64,000 bases of DNA from BP-191 sp035940575 (GCA_035940575.1 DASZER010000056.1:3968-67967); one strand, 5' to 3'; shown: positions 7,619 to 15,916, counted from the first letter of the stretch. The notes: a model not told the origin generated them from the letters alone. Made by a program: numbers and translations.

Positions 7619-8170
7619 ATGAGGCGGGGACGGGACGTAGCGGCGGCCCTGGCGGTCGCGCTGGCGGCGGGATGCGCTCGGGGGGCGGCCCCCGTGGCAG
7701 CGCCCGCCGCCGTGGTGCCCTCGCGGGCGGCCGAGCCCTGCCACTACCCCGACGACATGGCCGACCTCGACGCGAGGCGGCGCGGCGCCGACGCGGTCGC
7801 CGTCGTCACGCTCGCGTCCCGCCACGGCGAGCCGGCCGGCGACGACGTCGTGTGGCACGCCCGCGTCGAACGCGTCCTGGACGGCGCCGCTCCCGCCGAC
7901 GTCACGATCGTGGAGCGCGTCGGCGACGTGGACGGGTTCTTCAGGGACACGCGGTACGTGGTGTTCCTGTTCGCGCGGCGCGGCACGTCGTTCGTGGTGC
8001 TCGACGGGGTCGAGGGGATGCTCCCGGTGCGCGAGGGGCGGGTCTACGCCGAGTGCTACGGCTCCGACCCCGCGACGAGGCCGAGCGGCGCCGGCGTGCA
8101 CGCGGGCGAGCCGTTGGAGGCGTTCGTCGCGCGGTACGCCGCGCACGCGGGGGGTGCCGCGTCCCCCTGA
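7619..8170 (+). CDS. Putative lipoprotein
   Basis: A 183-residue exported protein. After MRRGRDVAAALAVALAAGC, the motif LAAGC fits a lipobox, so Cys19 is probably lipidated after signal peptidase II cleavage. The mature part has paired cysteines (EPCHYPDD and AECYGSD) and a beta-rich core (ADAVAVVTLAS, VVWHARVERVLDG, YVVFLFARR) reminiscent of small extracellular OB-like domains that other actinobacterial lipoproteins carry. No enzyme motif is visible. The ATG at 7619 is chosen because it immediately precedes the signal sequence. It is transcribed away from rpsP. Confidence 0.75.
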   Translation: MRRGRDVAAALAVALAAGCARGAAPVAAPAAVVPSRAAEPCHYPDDMADLDARRRGADAVAVVTLASRHGEPAGDDVVWHARVERVLDGAAPADVTIVERVGDVDGFFRDTRYVVFLFARRGTSFVVLDGVEGMLPVREGRVYAECYGSDPATRPSGAGVHAGEPLEAFVARYAAHAGGAASP

Positions 8171-8225
8171 CGTGGCCTTACCCTGTCGGGTGCTCGTCCC
8201 CTCATCCCCTCGAAGGAGATCCCAG

Positions 8226-8411
8226 ATGAAGCGCCTGCTCCTGCTCGCCGCCGTCGGCGCGGCCGCCGCCGTCGTCCCCGCCCCGGCCGCCAACGCCAGC
8301 CACCTCTGCGTCACCAGCGGGGGCTCGACCGTCTGGTGCGCGCCGCACCCGGCGATCAGCCGCCCGCAGCTCTGCCTCACCAGCGCGGGACGCCCCGTCG
8401 TCTGCGTCTGA
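8226..8411 (+). CDS. Small secreted four-cysteine peptide A
   Basis: A 61-residue precursor: signal peptide MKRLLLLAAVGAAAAVVPAP ending near ANASHL, then a 35-residue mature part with two Cys pairs in the pattern LCVTS...VWCAPH and LCLTSAGRPVVCV. Each half is a short Cys-loop with a VTS/LTS core, so the mature peptide is itself an internal repeat. AGGAG lies 9 nt upstream of the ATG. It is followed 14 nt later by a paralogue of identical length. Function unknown. Confidence 0.75.
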   Translation: MKRLLLLAAVGAAAAVVPAPAANASHLCVTSGGSTVWCAPHPAISRPQLCLTSAGRPVVCV

Positions 8412-8425
8412 GACGGAGCCCCCTC

Positions 8426-8611
8426 GTGAAGCGACTGCTCCTCCTCGCCGCCGTCGGCGCGGGCGCGGCTCTCGTGCCCGCTCCCGCGCTGGCGGGGCAC
8501 CTCTGCGTCACGAGCAACGGCCGTGACGTCGTCTGCGCGCCGCACGTCGACCTCGTGAGCGAGGACCCGATCTGCGTCACGCGCGGCGGGGACCCCGTCG
8601 TCTGCGTGTAA
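8426..8611 (+). CDS. Small secreted four-cysteine peptide B, paralogue of A
   Basis: A 61-residue precursor that starts at GTG 8426 (MKRLLLLAAVGAGAALVPAP) with the same four-Cys layout as its neighbour: LCVTSNGRDVVCAPH and ICVTRGGDPVVCV. The mature parts differ at many positions while signal and Cys positions are kept, which indicates an old tandem duplication under structural constraint. It ends 11 nt before a strong hairpin terminator, so the pair forms a two-gene transcription unit. No known family was recognised. Confidence 0.75.
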   Translation: MKRLLLLAAVGAGAALVPAPALAGHLCVTSNGRDVVCAPHVDLVSEDPICVTRGGDPVVCV

Positions 8612-8622
8612 CGCACCGGCAC

Positions 8623-8654
8623 CGGTCCGGGCCGCCGCTCAGCGGCCCGGACCG
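8623..8654 (+). terminator. Hairpin terminator after the secreted peptide pair
   Basis: A perfect 13-bp G+C-rich stem (8623-8635 with 8642-8654) around a six-base loop begins 11 nt after the stop codon of peptide B. There is no U-tract, as is common in high-G+C actinobacteria. Bases 8655-8888, up to the end of ffh, hold no convincing gene. Confidence 0.7.
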
Positions 8655-8888
8655 TCGTCGGGGCACCCCACGCGATCCCGCCATCGCCCGCCCTGACGAC
8701 GGCGGGGTGGGCATGCCCGGACACGCGGGCACCGCACGGCCCAGGCGTTCGATGGCCGCGGCCTGCACGACGTTCGCGAACGTGGACGGCGACGTCCCCC
8801 GCCGACTGGCCCGCGCCGGCGTACGCGATGCGGTCGGCGACCACCTTCCGTACGAGCGCCTCCCCCGACCCGGTCACGGGGCGGCGCG

Positions 8889-10331
8889 CTAGCGCGGCGG
8901 GCCGAGCGGGCCGCCGGGGGGCAGCGGGGGCATCCCCGGCGGGAGCGACATCGCGCCGCGCCTGCCCTTCCTGCCCTTCTTGCCGCGCCGACCGCCGAGA
9001 CCCATGGTCGCGCCCATCTGCTTCATCATCTTGCGGGCCTCGAAGAACCGGTCGACGAGCTGGTTGACCTCGTTGACCTTGACGCCCGACCCCTTCGCGA
9101 TGCGCAGGCGGCGGGAGCCGTTGATGATCTTCGGGTCGGCGCGCTCGGCCGGCGTCATCGACCGAATGATCGCGGCGACGCGGTCGAGGTCGCGGTCGTC
9201 GATGGAGTTGATCTGCTCCTTGACCTGGCCGAGCCCGGGGAGCATGCCGAGCAGGTTGCCGATGGGGCCCATCTTCTTGATCTGGAGCATCTGGTCGAGG
9301 AAGTCCTCGAGCGTGAAGTCGTCGCCGCCGAGGACCTTCTGCGCCATCTCCTCGGCCTGCTGCTGGTCGAAGACCTGCTCGGCCTGCTCGATCAGCGTCA
9401 GCACGTCGCCCATGCCGAGGATGCGCGAGGCCATCCGCTCGGGGTGGAAGACGTCGTAGTCGGCGAGCTTCTCGCCGGTGCTCGCGAACATGATCGGCCG
9501 CTCGCACACCTGCGCGATCGACAGCGCGGCGCCGCCGCGCGCGTCGCCGTCGAGCTTCGTGAGCACGACGCCGCTGAACCCCACGCCGTCCTCGAACGCG
9601 CGCGCGGTCGTGACGGCGTCCTGGCCGATCATCGCGTCCACGACGAACAGCACCTCGTCGGGCCGCACCGCGTCGCGGATGTCGATCGCCTGCTGCATCA
9701 TCTCGGCGTCCACGCCGAGGCGGCCCGCGGTGTCGACGACGACGACGTCGTAGCCGAGCCTGGTCGCGTGCTCGATCGAGTCGCGCGCGACCTTGACCGG
9801 GTCGCCGACGGGCTTGCCGTCGCCGTGCACGCCGGACGCCCCGCGCTCGGGCGCGAACACCGCGACGTCCGCCTGCTCCCCGACGACCTCGAGCTGGTCG
9901 ACGGCGTTGGGGCGCTGGAGGTCGCAGGCGACGAGCAGCGGCGCGTGGCCCTTGGACTTCAGCCACCTGCCGAACTTGCCCGCCGCCGTCGTCTTGCCGG
10001 CGCCCTGCAGGCCCGCGAGCAGGATCACCGTCGGCGGCGTCTTCGCGAACCGCAGCAGCCGCGTCTCGCCGCCGAGGATCGTGACGAGCTCCTCGTTGAC
10101 GATCTTGATGACCTGCTGCGCGGGGTTGAGGCTCTGCGAGACCTCCGCGCCCGTCGCGCGCTCCTTGATTGCGGCCGTGAACGCCTTGACGACCGGCACC
10201 GCCACGTCCGCCTCGAGCAGCGCGATGCGGATCTCGCGGAGGGTGGCGTTGACGTCCTCCTCCGACAGGCGGCCCTTGCCGCGCAGCTTCGTGAAGACCG
10301 CGTCGAGCCGGTCGGAGAGGGTGTCGAACAC
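8889..10331 (-). CDS. ffh: Signal recognition particle GTPase Ffh
   Basis: Protein subunit of the SRP; it binds 4.5S RNA and nascent signal sequences and docks with FtsY. The 480-residue protein has the N domain, the P-loop GLQGAGKTT (107-115), DLQRPNAVDQL, DTAGR, TKLDGD and a Met-rich M domain, followed by a basic Gly/Lys/Arg run and a Pro/Gly tail (SLPPGMPPLPPGG). Start is GTG at 10331. FtsY is encoded 6 kb away on the same strand, so both SRP GTPases are in this window. Confidence 0.97.
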   Translation of the reverse strand: MFDTLSDRLDAVFTKLRGKGRLSEEDVNATLREIRIALLEADVAVPVVKAFTAAIKERATGAEVSQSLNPAQQVIKIVNEELVTILGGETRLLRFAKTPPTVILLAGLQGAGKTTAAGKFGRWLKSKGHAPLLVACDLQRPNAVDQLEVVGEQADVAVFAPERGASGVHGDGKPVGDPVKVARDSIEHATRLGYDVVVVDTAGRLGVDAEMMQQAIDIRDAVRPDEVLFVVDAMIGQDAVTTARAFEDGVGFSGVVLTKLDGDARGGAALSIAQVCERPIMFASTGEKLADYDVFHPERMASRILGMGDVLTLIEQAEQVFDQQQAEEMAQKVLGGDDFTLEDFLDQMLQIKKMGPIGNLLGMLPGLGQVKEQINSIDDRDLDRVAAIIRSMTPAERADPKIINGSRRLRIAKGSGVKVNEVNQLVDRFFEARKMMKQMGATMGLGGRRGKKGRKGRRGAMSLPPGMPPLPPGGPLGPPR

Positions 10332-10365
10332 GTACGCAGCCTAAGCCACGGCAGAGCGCCCTACG

Positions 10366-10671
10366 TCAGCCCGCGACGCACCCGGCGAACGCCGTCGCCG
10401 CGCCCGGCGCGTTGGTGACGGTGATCTGCGTCCAGCGCACGGAGTCGCCCACCCTGGCCAGCGCGTCGGCGACGAGCAGGTCGCCGTAGACGCTCACCGT
10501 GAGCGGGCCGCTGCGGTCGACGTAGCTCAGGCTCTGGTAGCGCGGCGACTTCGGCGACTCGGCGTAGCCCTGGTGCAGGCCCGTGTTGAAGTCGTCGAGG
10601 CAGCTCGCGTGGGCGGTGCCGGTGAGGGGGAGGAGGGCGGCCGCGAGGACCGCGGTGGCGGCGAGGCGCAT
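10366..10671 (-). CDS. Small secreted protein with terminal cysteine pair
   Basis: A 101-residue precursor with signal peptide MRLAATAVLAAALLPLTGTAHA and a mature part having one Cys near each end (SCLDDFNTGL... and ...AFAGCVAG). This first/last Cys layout is shared with the nine-peptide array at 47-48.9 kb. The central part (LSYVDRSGPLTVSVYGDLL) is predicted beta. It lies between glnD and ffh on the same strand. Function unknown. Confidence 0.7.
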   Translation of the reverse strand: MRLAATAVLAAALLPLTGTAHASCLDDFNTGLHQGYAESPKSPRYQSLSYVDRSGPLTVSVYGDLLVADALARVGDSVRWTQITVTNAPGAATAFAGCVAG

Positions 10672-10708
10672 GGTGGAGCTCCTGGGTGAGGGGACGAGCG
10701 AGGGGCGC

Positions 10709-12922
10709 TCAGAGTAGCGCCGCGAGCACGGCCTTCTCGACCTCCGCGAGGTGGTCGGGGTCCGTGATCCTCGTCACATAGAACGCGTCCACGACCTCGT
10801 GCCCGAGGGTGCTCACGCGGGCGGCGCGAATGTCGAGGTCGCAGTCCGACAGCGCCCGCGTGACGCGGAACAGCAGCCCCACCGCGTCCCGCGCCCGCAC
10901 CTCCACGACGGTCGACGTGGCCGACGCCTCCTGGTCGAACACCACGCGCGGCGGCGCCGGCAGGACGGCCGGCGTGGCGTACGCCCGGGCGCGCTCGTCC
11001 AGCCGCGCGGCGACGGCGAGGCGGCCGGCGAGCGCGCGCTCGACGTCGGCGGCGAGGCGGCGCGGGTCGGGCTCGCGCCCGAACGCCGGCTCCACCACGA
11101 ACTCCTCCACCGCCACCCCGTCGCGCGACGCGGCGGAGGCGGAGCGGACGTCGAGGCCGTGCAGCGCGAGCACCCCGGCCACGCGCCAGAACAGCCCGGG
11201 CCCGTCCCGCGTGACGACGGTCACCGTGGCGCCGTCGACCGTGACCGACGGGCCCTCCGGAACGCCGCCCGCGTGGCGGTCGAGCAGGCCGGGCGCCGGC
11301 GGGGCCGCGGCGCCGGTGAGCACGGCGGCGACGCGGCGTACGAGGTCGTCCACCAGCCCGGCCTTCCAGTCGTTCCAGGCCGCGGGGCCCGTCGCCTCGC
11401 CGTCGGCGCGGGTCAGGGCGTGGAGCAGCGCGAGCGTCTCGCGGTCGCCGACGGCCGCCGCCACGGACGCCACCGTCGCCGGGTCGTCGAGGTCGCGGCG
11501 GGTCGCGACGTCGGCGAGCAGCAGGTGGTGGCGTACGAGCCCGACGAGCGTCGCGACGTCGGCCGCGTCGAAGCCCATCCGCCGCGCGACGTCGGCGACG
11601 ACCCGCTCGCCCGCGACGGTGTGGTCGCCGGGGAAGCCCTTGCCGATGTCGTGCAGCCACGCGCCGACGAGCAGCAGGTCGGGACGCGACACCGTGCGCG
11701 CCAGCGGCGCGGCCGCGGCGGCCGTCTCGGAGAGGTGCCGGTCGACGGTGTAGCGGTGGTACGGGTTGCGCTGCGACCTCGACCGCACCGCCGCCCACTC
11801 GGGCAGCAGCCGGACGAGCAGGCCGTGCTGGTCCAGCGCCTCCAGTGGCGCGATCGCCGCGCGCCCGCAGGCGAGTAACGATACGAGCCCGTCTCGTATC
11901 GCCCGCGGCCACGGATCGGGCGGGGCAGGAGTGGATACGAGACGGTCCAGTATCGGAAGTCCGAGCGGGACACCGCGTCTCGCGGCCTCGGCGGCGGCGC
12001 GCAGCGGCAGCCCCGGGTCGTCCGCGGACGTGCCGGCCGCGAGGACCAGCTCGCCGTCGTGCAGCGCGAGCCCGGGCGCCACGGGCGTGGGCCGCAGCGG
12101 GCGCGTGAGCCGCCTGCGGCGCCCCGCCAGCCACCCGTCGACGCGGCGGAACGCCTCGTCGGTCGCCCAGGCGACGGTCCGCGCGGCGTCGGAGACCGCG
12201 GACATCAGCGCGAGCGCGTCGGCGTGCCCGAGGCGCCGCGCGACGGCGTCCTGCTCCTGCAGGACGAGCAGGTCGCTCCCCCTGCCGGTCGCCTCGTGGA
12301 GCGCGCAGCGGGTGGCGAGCAGCAGGTCGTGGGCGGCGGCGACGCGCGGCGGCGGGAGGTCGGTGACCCACGCGGCCGCGATCGCGCGCATGGCCTGCAT
12401 GTCGCGCAGGCCGCCCTTGCTCTCCTTGAGGTCGGGCTCGAGCAGGAACGCCGCCTCCCCCGCCCGCGCCCACCGCGCCGCCGCCGCCTCGCGCAGCTCG
12501 GCGAGCGTGCGGGGCGAGCGCTTGCGCCAGCGTTCGCGCACCGCGCTCGTCAGCGCGGCGGTCAGCGCGGGGTCGCCCGCGACGTGGCGGGCGTCGAGCA
12601 GGCCGAGCACGGCCTTGAGGTCGTCGACCGCGACGCACTCGGCGACCGTCCGGACGCTGTGGTCGAGCGAGCGGCCGGCGTCCCAGATGGGGTACCAGAC
12701 CCGTTCCGCGACGGCGCCGACGTCCGCGCGGCCGGCGTGGAGCAGCACGACGTCGAGGTCGCTGCCGGGGCAGAGCTCGCGCCGGCCGAGCGAGCCGACG
12801 CCGACGAGCGCGACGCCCGGCTCGTCCCCGAGCAGGGAGGCGAGCCAGGCGTCCGCCTCGTCCGCCAGGGCCGTGCCGGCGGTGCGGGCGGTGCCGGCGG
12901 TGCCGGGGTCAGAGGGCGTCAC
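10709..12922 (-). CDS. glnD: Protein-PII nucleotidyltransferase/hydrolase GlnD
   Basis: Senses glutamine and modifies PII; in actinobacteria it adenylylates the T-loop tyrosine. The 737-residue protein has the nucleotidyltransferase motif GSLGRREL with SDLDVVLL, an HD hydrolase domain (AWLHDIGKGF) and two C-terminal ACT domains (DGPGLFWRVAGVLA and DAVGLLFRVTRALS). The GTG start at 12922 lies within the end of glnB (14-nt overlap), so the two are coupled. Codons 320-350 include a patch of rare codons (ATA, GTA, TTA, CGA) and two dyads, described separately. Confidence 0.95.
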   Translation of the reverse strand: MTPSDPGTAGTARTAGTALADEADAWLASLLGDEPGVALVGVGSLGRRELCPGSDLDVVLLHAGRADVGAVAERVWYPIWDAGRSLDHSVRTVAECVAVDDLKAVLGLLDARHVAGDPALTAALTSAVRERWRKRSPRTLAELREAAAARWARAGEAAFLLEPDLKESKGGLRDMQAMRAIAAAWVTDLPPPRVAAAHDLLLATRCALHEATGRGSDLLVLQEQDAVARRLGHADALALMSAVSDAARTVAWATDEAFRRVDGWLAGRRRRLTRPLRPTPVAPGLALHDGELVLAAGTSADDPGLPLRAAAEAARRGVPLGLPILDRLVSTPAPPDPWPRAIRDGLVSLLACGRAAIAPLEALDQHGLLVRLLPEWAAVRSRSQRNPYHRYTVDRHLSETAAAAAPLARTVSRPDLLLVGAWLHDIGKGFPGDHTVAGERVVADVARRMGFDAADVATLVGLVRHHLLLADVATRRDLDDPATVASVAAAVGDRETLALLHALTRADGEATGPAAWNDWKAGLVDDLVRRVAAVLTGAAAPPAPGLLDRHAGGVPEGPSVTVDGATVTVVTRDGPGLFWRVAGVLALHGLDVRSASAASRDGVAVEEFVVEPAFGREPDPRRLAADVERALAGRLAVAARLDERARAYATPAVLPAPPRVVFDQEASATSTVVEVRARDAVGLLFRVTRALSDCDLDIRAARVSTLGHEVVDAFYVTRITDPDHLAEVEKAVLAALL
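11880..11900. repeat. Dyad GATAC-N11-GTATC inside glnD (copy 2)
   Basis: A 21-bp element with inverted arms; with one flanking base on each side the arms become perfect 9-mers, CGATACGAG and CTCGTATCG (11879-11901), around a 5-nt spacer. It is A+T-richer than its surroundings and lies in the glnD coding region. A second element of the same form lies 54 bp away. Confidence 0.6.
11934..11954. repeat. Dyad GATAC-N11-GTATC inside glnD (copy 1)
   Basis: A second 21-bp element with GATAC and GTATC ends separated by 11 bases; on the coding strand both copies end in CTCGTATC. Centre-to-centre distance to the other copy is 54 bp, close to five helical turns. The encoded residues are unremarkable for GlnD, but several codons used here (ATA, GTA, CGT, ACT) are rare in this DNA. 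Confidence 0.55.
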
Positions 12923-13247
12923 TGCCCCGCTCGCCGGTACGGATCCGCGTCAGCGACTCGACGGGCGTCACCCACACCTTGCCGTCGCCGATCCTGTCGG
13001 TGCGCGCGGCCGCGACGATCGCCGCGACGACGCGCTCGGCGTCGGCGTCGTCCACGACGACCTCGACGCGGGCCTTGGGCACGAAGTCGACGGTGTACTC
13101 CGCGCCCCGGTAGACCTCGGTGTGGCCGCGCTGGCGGCCGAAGCCCTGCACCTCCGACACGGTCATCCCCTGGACGCCGAGGTCGGTGAGCGCGTTCTTG
13201 ACGTCGTCGAGCTTGAACGGCTTCACGATCGCGGTGACGAGTCGCAC
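12909..13247 (-). CDS. glnB: Nitrogen regulatory protein PII
   Basis: A 112-residue trimeric signal protein that binds ATP/ADP and 2-oxoglutarate and controls AmtB and nitrogen metabolism. The T-loop is intact with Tyr51 (RGAEYTVDFVPK), the residue modified by GlnD, and Tyr46. The C-terminal signature GDGKVWVTPVESLTRIRTGE is present. Start is GTG at 13247. It lies between amtB (1-nt gap) and glnD (14-nt overlap), the classical actinobacterial amtB-glnK-glnD order, so it is the GlnK-type paralogue. Confidence 0.96.
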   Translation of the reverse strand: MRLVTAIVKPFKLDDVKNALTDLGVQGMTVSEVQGFGRQRGHTEVYRGAEYTVDFVPKARVEVVVDDADAERVVAAIVAAARTDRIGDGKVWVTPVESLTRIRTGERGSDAL

Positions 13248-13248
13248 G

Positions 13249-14517
13249 TCAGCCCACCCTTCCCATGGAGCCGACCTCGCTGAAGGCGTAGGCGCTCTCC
13301 GCGTGCTGGGTCATGTCGAGGCCCTCCGCCTCCTCGTCGGCGCTGACGCGCAGGCCGATCGTCCTCTCGATGCCGAACGCCAGCAGGTACGACAGCACGA
13401 ACGAGAACACCAGCGTCGCCCCCACCGCCACGAGCTGGTCGGCGAGCAGCGCGCCGCCGCCGCCGTTGAGGATGCCGTCGGCGCCGAGGGCGTTGACGGC
13501 CTTGTCCGAGAACACCGCGAGCAGCAACGACCCGAGGATGCCGCCGACGAGGTGCACGCCGACGACGTCGAGCGAGTCGTCGTAGCCGAAGCGGAACTTG
13601 AGCTGGATCGCGAGGAAGCACACCGCACCCGCGAGGCCGCCGATCGCGAGCGGCGAGAGGCCGCCGACGAAGCCGGCGCACGGCGTGATCGCGACGAGCC
13701 CGGCGACCGCGCCCGACGCGGCGCCGAGGGTCGTCGCGTGGCCGTCCTTCCACCGTTCGGCGACGAGCCAGCCGAGCATGCCGGCGGCCGCGGCGAGGTG
13801 GGTGTTGACCATCGCCTGCGCGGCGAGGCCGTTGGCGCCGAGGGCGGAGCCGGCGTTGAAGCCGAACCAGCCGAACCACAGGATGCCGGTCCCGAGCATC
13901 GTGAGCGGCAACGAGTGCGGCTTCATCTGCTCGCGCGGCCAGCCCCGCCGCCGGCCCACGACCAGCACGACGGCCAGCGCCGCGACGCCCGCGTTGACGT
14001 GCACGACGGTGCCGCCCGCGAAGTCCAGGGCGCCGCGCTCGAACAGCCAGCCGGTCGGGCTGAACACCCAGTGCGCGACGGGCGAGTACACGAGCACGAC
14101 CCACAGCCCGACGAACGTCGCGTAGCCCCGGAAGCGCAGCCGGTCCGCCGTCGCGCCGGTGATGAGCGCGGGCGTGATGACCGCGAACATCATCTGGTAC
14201 GCGCAGAACGCGAGCACAGGGATCGTGAGGGCGAAGTCGCCGGTGTAGCCGGGGAGCGTGACGTTCTGGAGGTCCTTCAGCCCGGCGAGGCTGAGGTCTC
14301 CGATCAGGGGCCCGCCGTCGCCGAACGCGAGGCTGAAGCAGACGGTGGCCCAGAGGACGCTGACGAGGCCCATCGCGAACACGTTCTGCATGAGCATCCC
14401 GAGCACGTTCTTCGCGCGGACCATGCCGCCGTAGAAGAACGCGAGGCCCGGGGTCATGAACAGCACGAGCGCGGCGCTCGTCAGCACCCACGCGGTGTTG
14501 CCGGCATCGATCTCCAT
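13249..14517 (-). CDS. amtB: Ammonium transporter
   Basis: A 422-residue Amt/Rh-family channel. It begins MEIDAGNTAWVLTSAALVLF, has about eleven membrane helices, and carries the AFFYGGMVRAKN signature and the pore histidines in VVHVNAGVAAL and VGVHLVGGILG. The C-terminal cytosolic tail binds PII. The ATG at 14517 is the only good start. A GlnR-type operator lies 23-60 nt upstream, which predicts induction under nitrogen limitation together with glnB and glnD. Confidence 0.95.
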   Translation of the reverse strand: MEIDAGNTAWVLTSAALVLFMTPGLAFFYGGMVRAKNVLGMLMQNVFAMGLVSVLWATVCFSLAFGDGGPLIGDLSLAGLKDLQNVTLPGYTGDFALTIPVLAFCAYQMMFAVITPALITGATADRLRFRGYATFVGLWVVLVYSPVAHWVFSPTGWLFERGALDFAGGTVVHVNAGVAALAVVLVVGRRRGWPREQMKPHSLPLTMLGTGILWFGWFGFNAGSALGANGLAAQAMVNTHLAAAAGMLGWLVAERWKDGHATTLGAASGAVAGLVAITPCAGFVGGLSPLAIGGLAGAVCFLAIQLKFRFGYDDSLDVVGVHLVGGILGSLLLAVFSDKAVNALGADGILNGGGGALLADQLVAVGATLVFSFVLSYLLAFGIERTIGLRVSADEEAEGLDMTQHAESAYAFSEVGSMGRVG

Positions 14518-14539
14518 GCGGGGACACTGGTCGCGCGGT

Positions 14540-14577
14540 GTTTCGGCGCCGTTACGCGGATGTTCGGTGTCGGTGAA
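14540..14577 (-). promoter_or_regulatory. GlnR-type nitrogen-response operator
   Basis: On the minus strand GTAAC-ggcgcc-GAAAC (14540-14555) matches the actinobacterial GlnR consensus gTnAC-n6-GaAAC. Two further, weaker half-sites continue upstream with exact 11-nt spacing (CGAAC at 14562-14566 and TTCAC at 14573-14577), giving the four-half-site layout of a full GlnR box. It is placed directly upstream of amtB, a well-known GlnR target. Confidence 0.75.
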
Positions 14578-14607
14578 CTCCCGTGACGTCTCGCGGCTCT
14601 GTTCGTT

Positions 14608-14853
14608 GTGTCCCGTGTGAGGAGGGTCCCCTACGCCTGCGCCGCGCTCGTCGGCATGCCGCTCGCGTTCGCCGCGGGCGTGGCCGAGCCGGCCGTGCCC
14701 GTCGTGCCCGCGGCGGCGTTGCTGACGCTCGTGCTGGCGCAGGTGCCGTTGCCCTCGCGCAGGGAGCGGCCGCTGTACCCGCGGCAGCGCTCCGAGCTGG
14801 ACCGCCACCTCGAACGCCGCGCCCGCCGCATCCGCGGCGGCGAGGCGGACTAG
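14608..14853 (+). CDS. Small putative membrane protein
   Basis: An 81-residue product with two hydrophobic segments (about 8-27 and 32-46) and an Arg/Glu-rich cytosolic tail (LDRHLERRARRIRGG). It is transcribed divergently from amtB. No Shine-Dalgarno sequence precedes the GTG at 14608; a GAGGAGG at 14620 is not followed by a start codon at a useful distance. Reality and start are therefore uncertain. Confidence 0.4.
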   Translation: MSRVRRVPYACAALVGMPLAFAAGVAEPAVPVVPAAALLTLVLAQVPLPSRRERPLYPRQRSELDRHLERRARRIRGGEAD

Positions 14854-14857
14854 CGCC

Positions 14858-15916
14858 CTACGGCCGCACGGCGGTCGAGTCGACGCGCGTGTTGGCGAGC
14901 AGCATCGTGACCGACGTGACGGCCGGCGCGGGCACGTCGAGGGGCAGGTCGGTCCCCGTACGCGCCTCCTCCTCGAACTCGAGGAACGCGCCCGTCCCCT
15001 CGTCCAGCACGAGCACCCGGCGCTCGTGCCTCTCCGTGCCAGGCTCGGTGTCGAGCGTGAACGCGACGCCCCGGCGCCCCGCGCGGTCCGTGACGCCGCC
15101 GCGGTAGAGGATCCCCGGCTGGTCGGCGAGCGCGCGCAGCAGCGCCGCGGACTCGTCGGGCTCGATGGCCTTCGTCGTCCAGACGCGGTAGAGGCCGTTG
15201 AAGTACTGGCCCGGCACGCCGCCGCCGATCCGCCTCTGCGGGGTGTCCTCCTGGATGCGCAGCCGCTCGCGCAGCGCCGCGGGGTCGGACGGGATCGGCT
15301 CCCAGTAGAACGGCGCGGTGAACGTGCCCGGCGGCTGCGGGCCGTTCGTGCGCCCTGGCAGGCGCTCGACGTCCTCGCCGCCCTCGCCGACGACCTCGAA
15401 GTCCTCGACGCGGCCGGAGCCGTCGTGCTCGCCGATCCACTCCTCGGTCTGCTGCGTGACGTCGAAGCCGCCGATCGCGCCGTTCGGGAGGTTCTTCCTG
15501 CCGAGGTACTCCGACCTGCCACGCAGGTAGTGGTAGCGGCCCGCGGGCTGGCGCGGCTGGTCCTCGGCGCGCTCGGCGAGCGCGAGGAGGTACGGCCGCG
15601 CGGGGACGCCCTCGGCGTCGTACGGCAGCGGCTCCCTGCGGGTCGCGGCCGCGGGGTACGCCGTCGGCCACAGCAGGCCGGCGTCGCGGGACGGCACGAC
15701 GACGAGGTACGCCGTCGCCGCCACCGCCGCGAGCGCGCCCACGAGGGCGACGCGGCCGCCGCGTCCCGCCGCGTCCCCCCTGGCACGGCGGGCGCGGCGG
15801 CGGCTCCTGGGGGTCGCGACGATCGTGGCGAACGCGGCGCGCGCGCCGTCGTCGAGCGGCGCGGCGTGCGGTGCCGGGTCGGCGGCCGCGACGCGGACGA
15901 GCAGGTCGTCGGTCAT
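14858..15916 (-). CDS. CU044_5270-like membrane protein, sigma-factor partner
   Basis: A 352-residue protein with an acidic N-terminal cytosolic part, a basic stretch (RSRRRARRARG), one membrane helix (about 55-75) and a long extracytoplasmic domain with GRYHYLRGRSEY. This layout and its position directly after an ECF sigma factor match the CU044_5270 family of putative anti-sigma or sensor proteins. Its ATG overlaps the sigma-factor stop (ATGA, 15913-15916). The expected role is control of that sigma factor, by inference from family and context. Confidence 0.75.
   Translation of the reverse strand: MTDDLLVRVAAADPAPHAAPLDDGARAAFATIVATPRSRRRARRARGDAAGRGGRVALVGALAAVAATAYLVVVPSRDAGLLWPTAYPAAATRREPLPYDAEGVPARPYLLALAERAEDQPRQPAGRYHYLRGRSEYLGRKNLPNGAIGGFDVTQQTEEWIGEHDGSGRVEDFEVVGEGGEDVERLPGRTNGPQPPGTFTAPFYWEPIPSDPAALRERLRIQEDTPQRRIGGGVPGQYFNGLYRVWTTKAIEPDESAALLRALADQPGILYRGGVTDRAGRRGVAFTLDTEPGTERHERRVLVLDEGTGAFLEFEEEARTGTDLPLDVPAPAVTSVTMLLANTRVDSTAVRP

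Noticed and set aside
8655..8888. Short frames on both strands between the peptide pair and ffh
   Set aside because: No ribosome site, signal or recognisable motif; one minus frame (VTGSGEALVRKVVADRIAY) looks protein-like but is not supported by a start or by length, so it was left unannotated.
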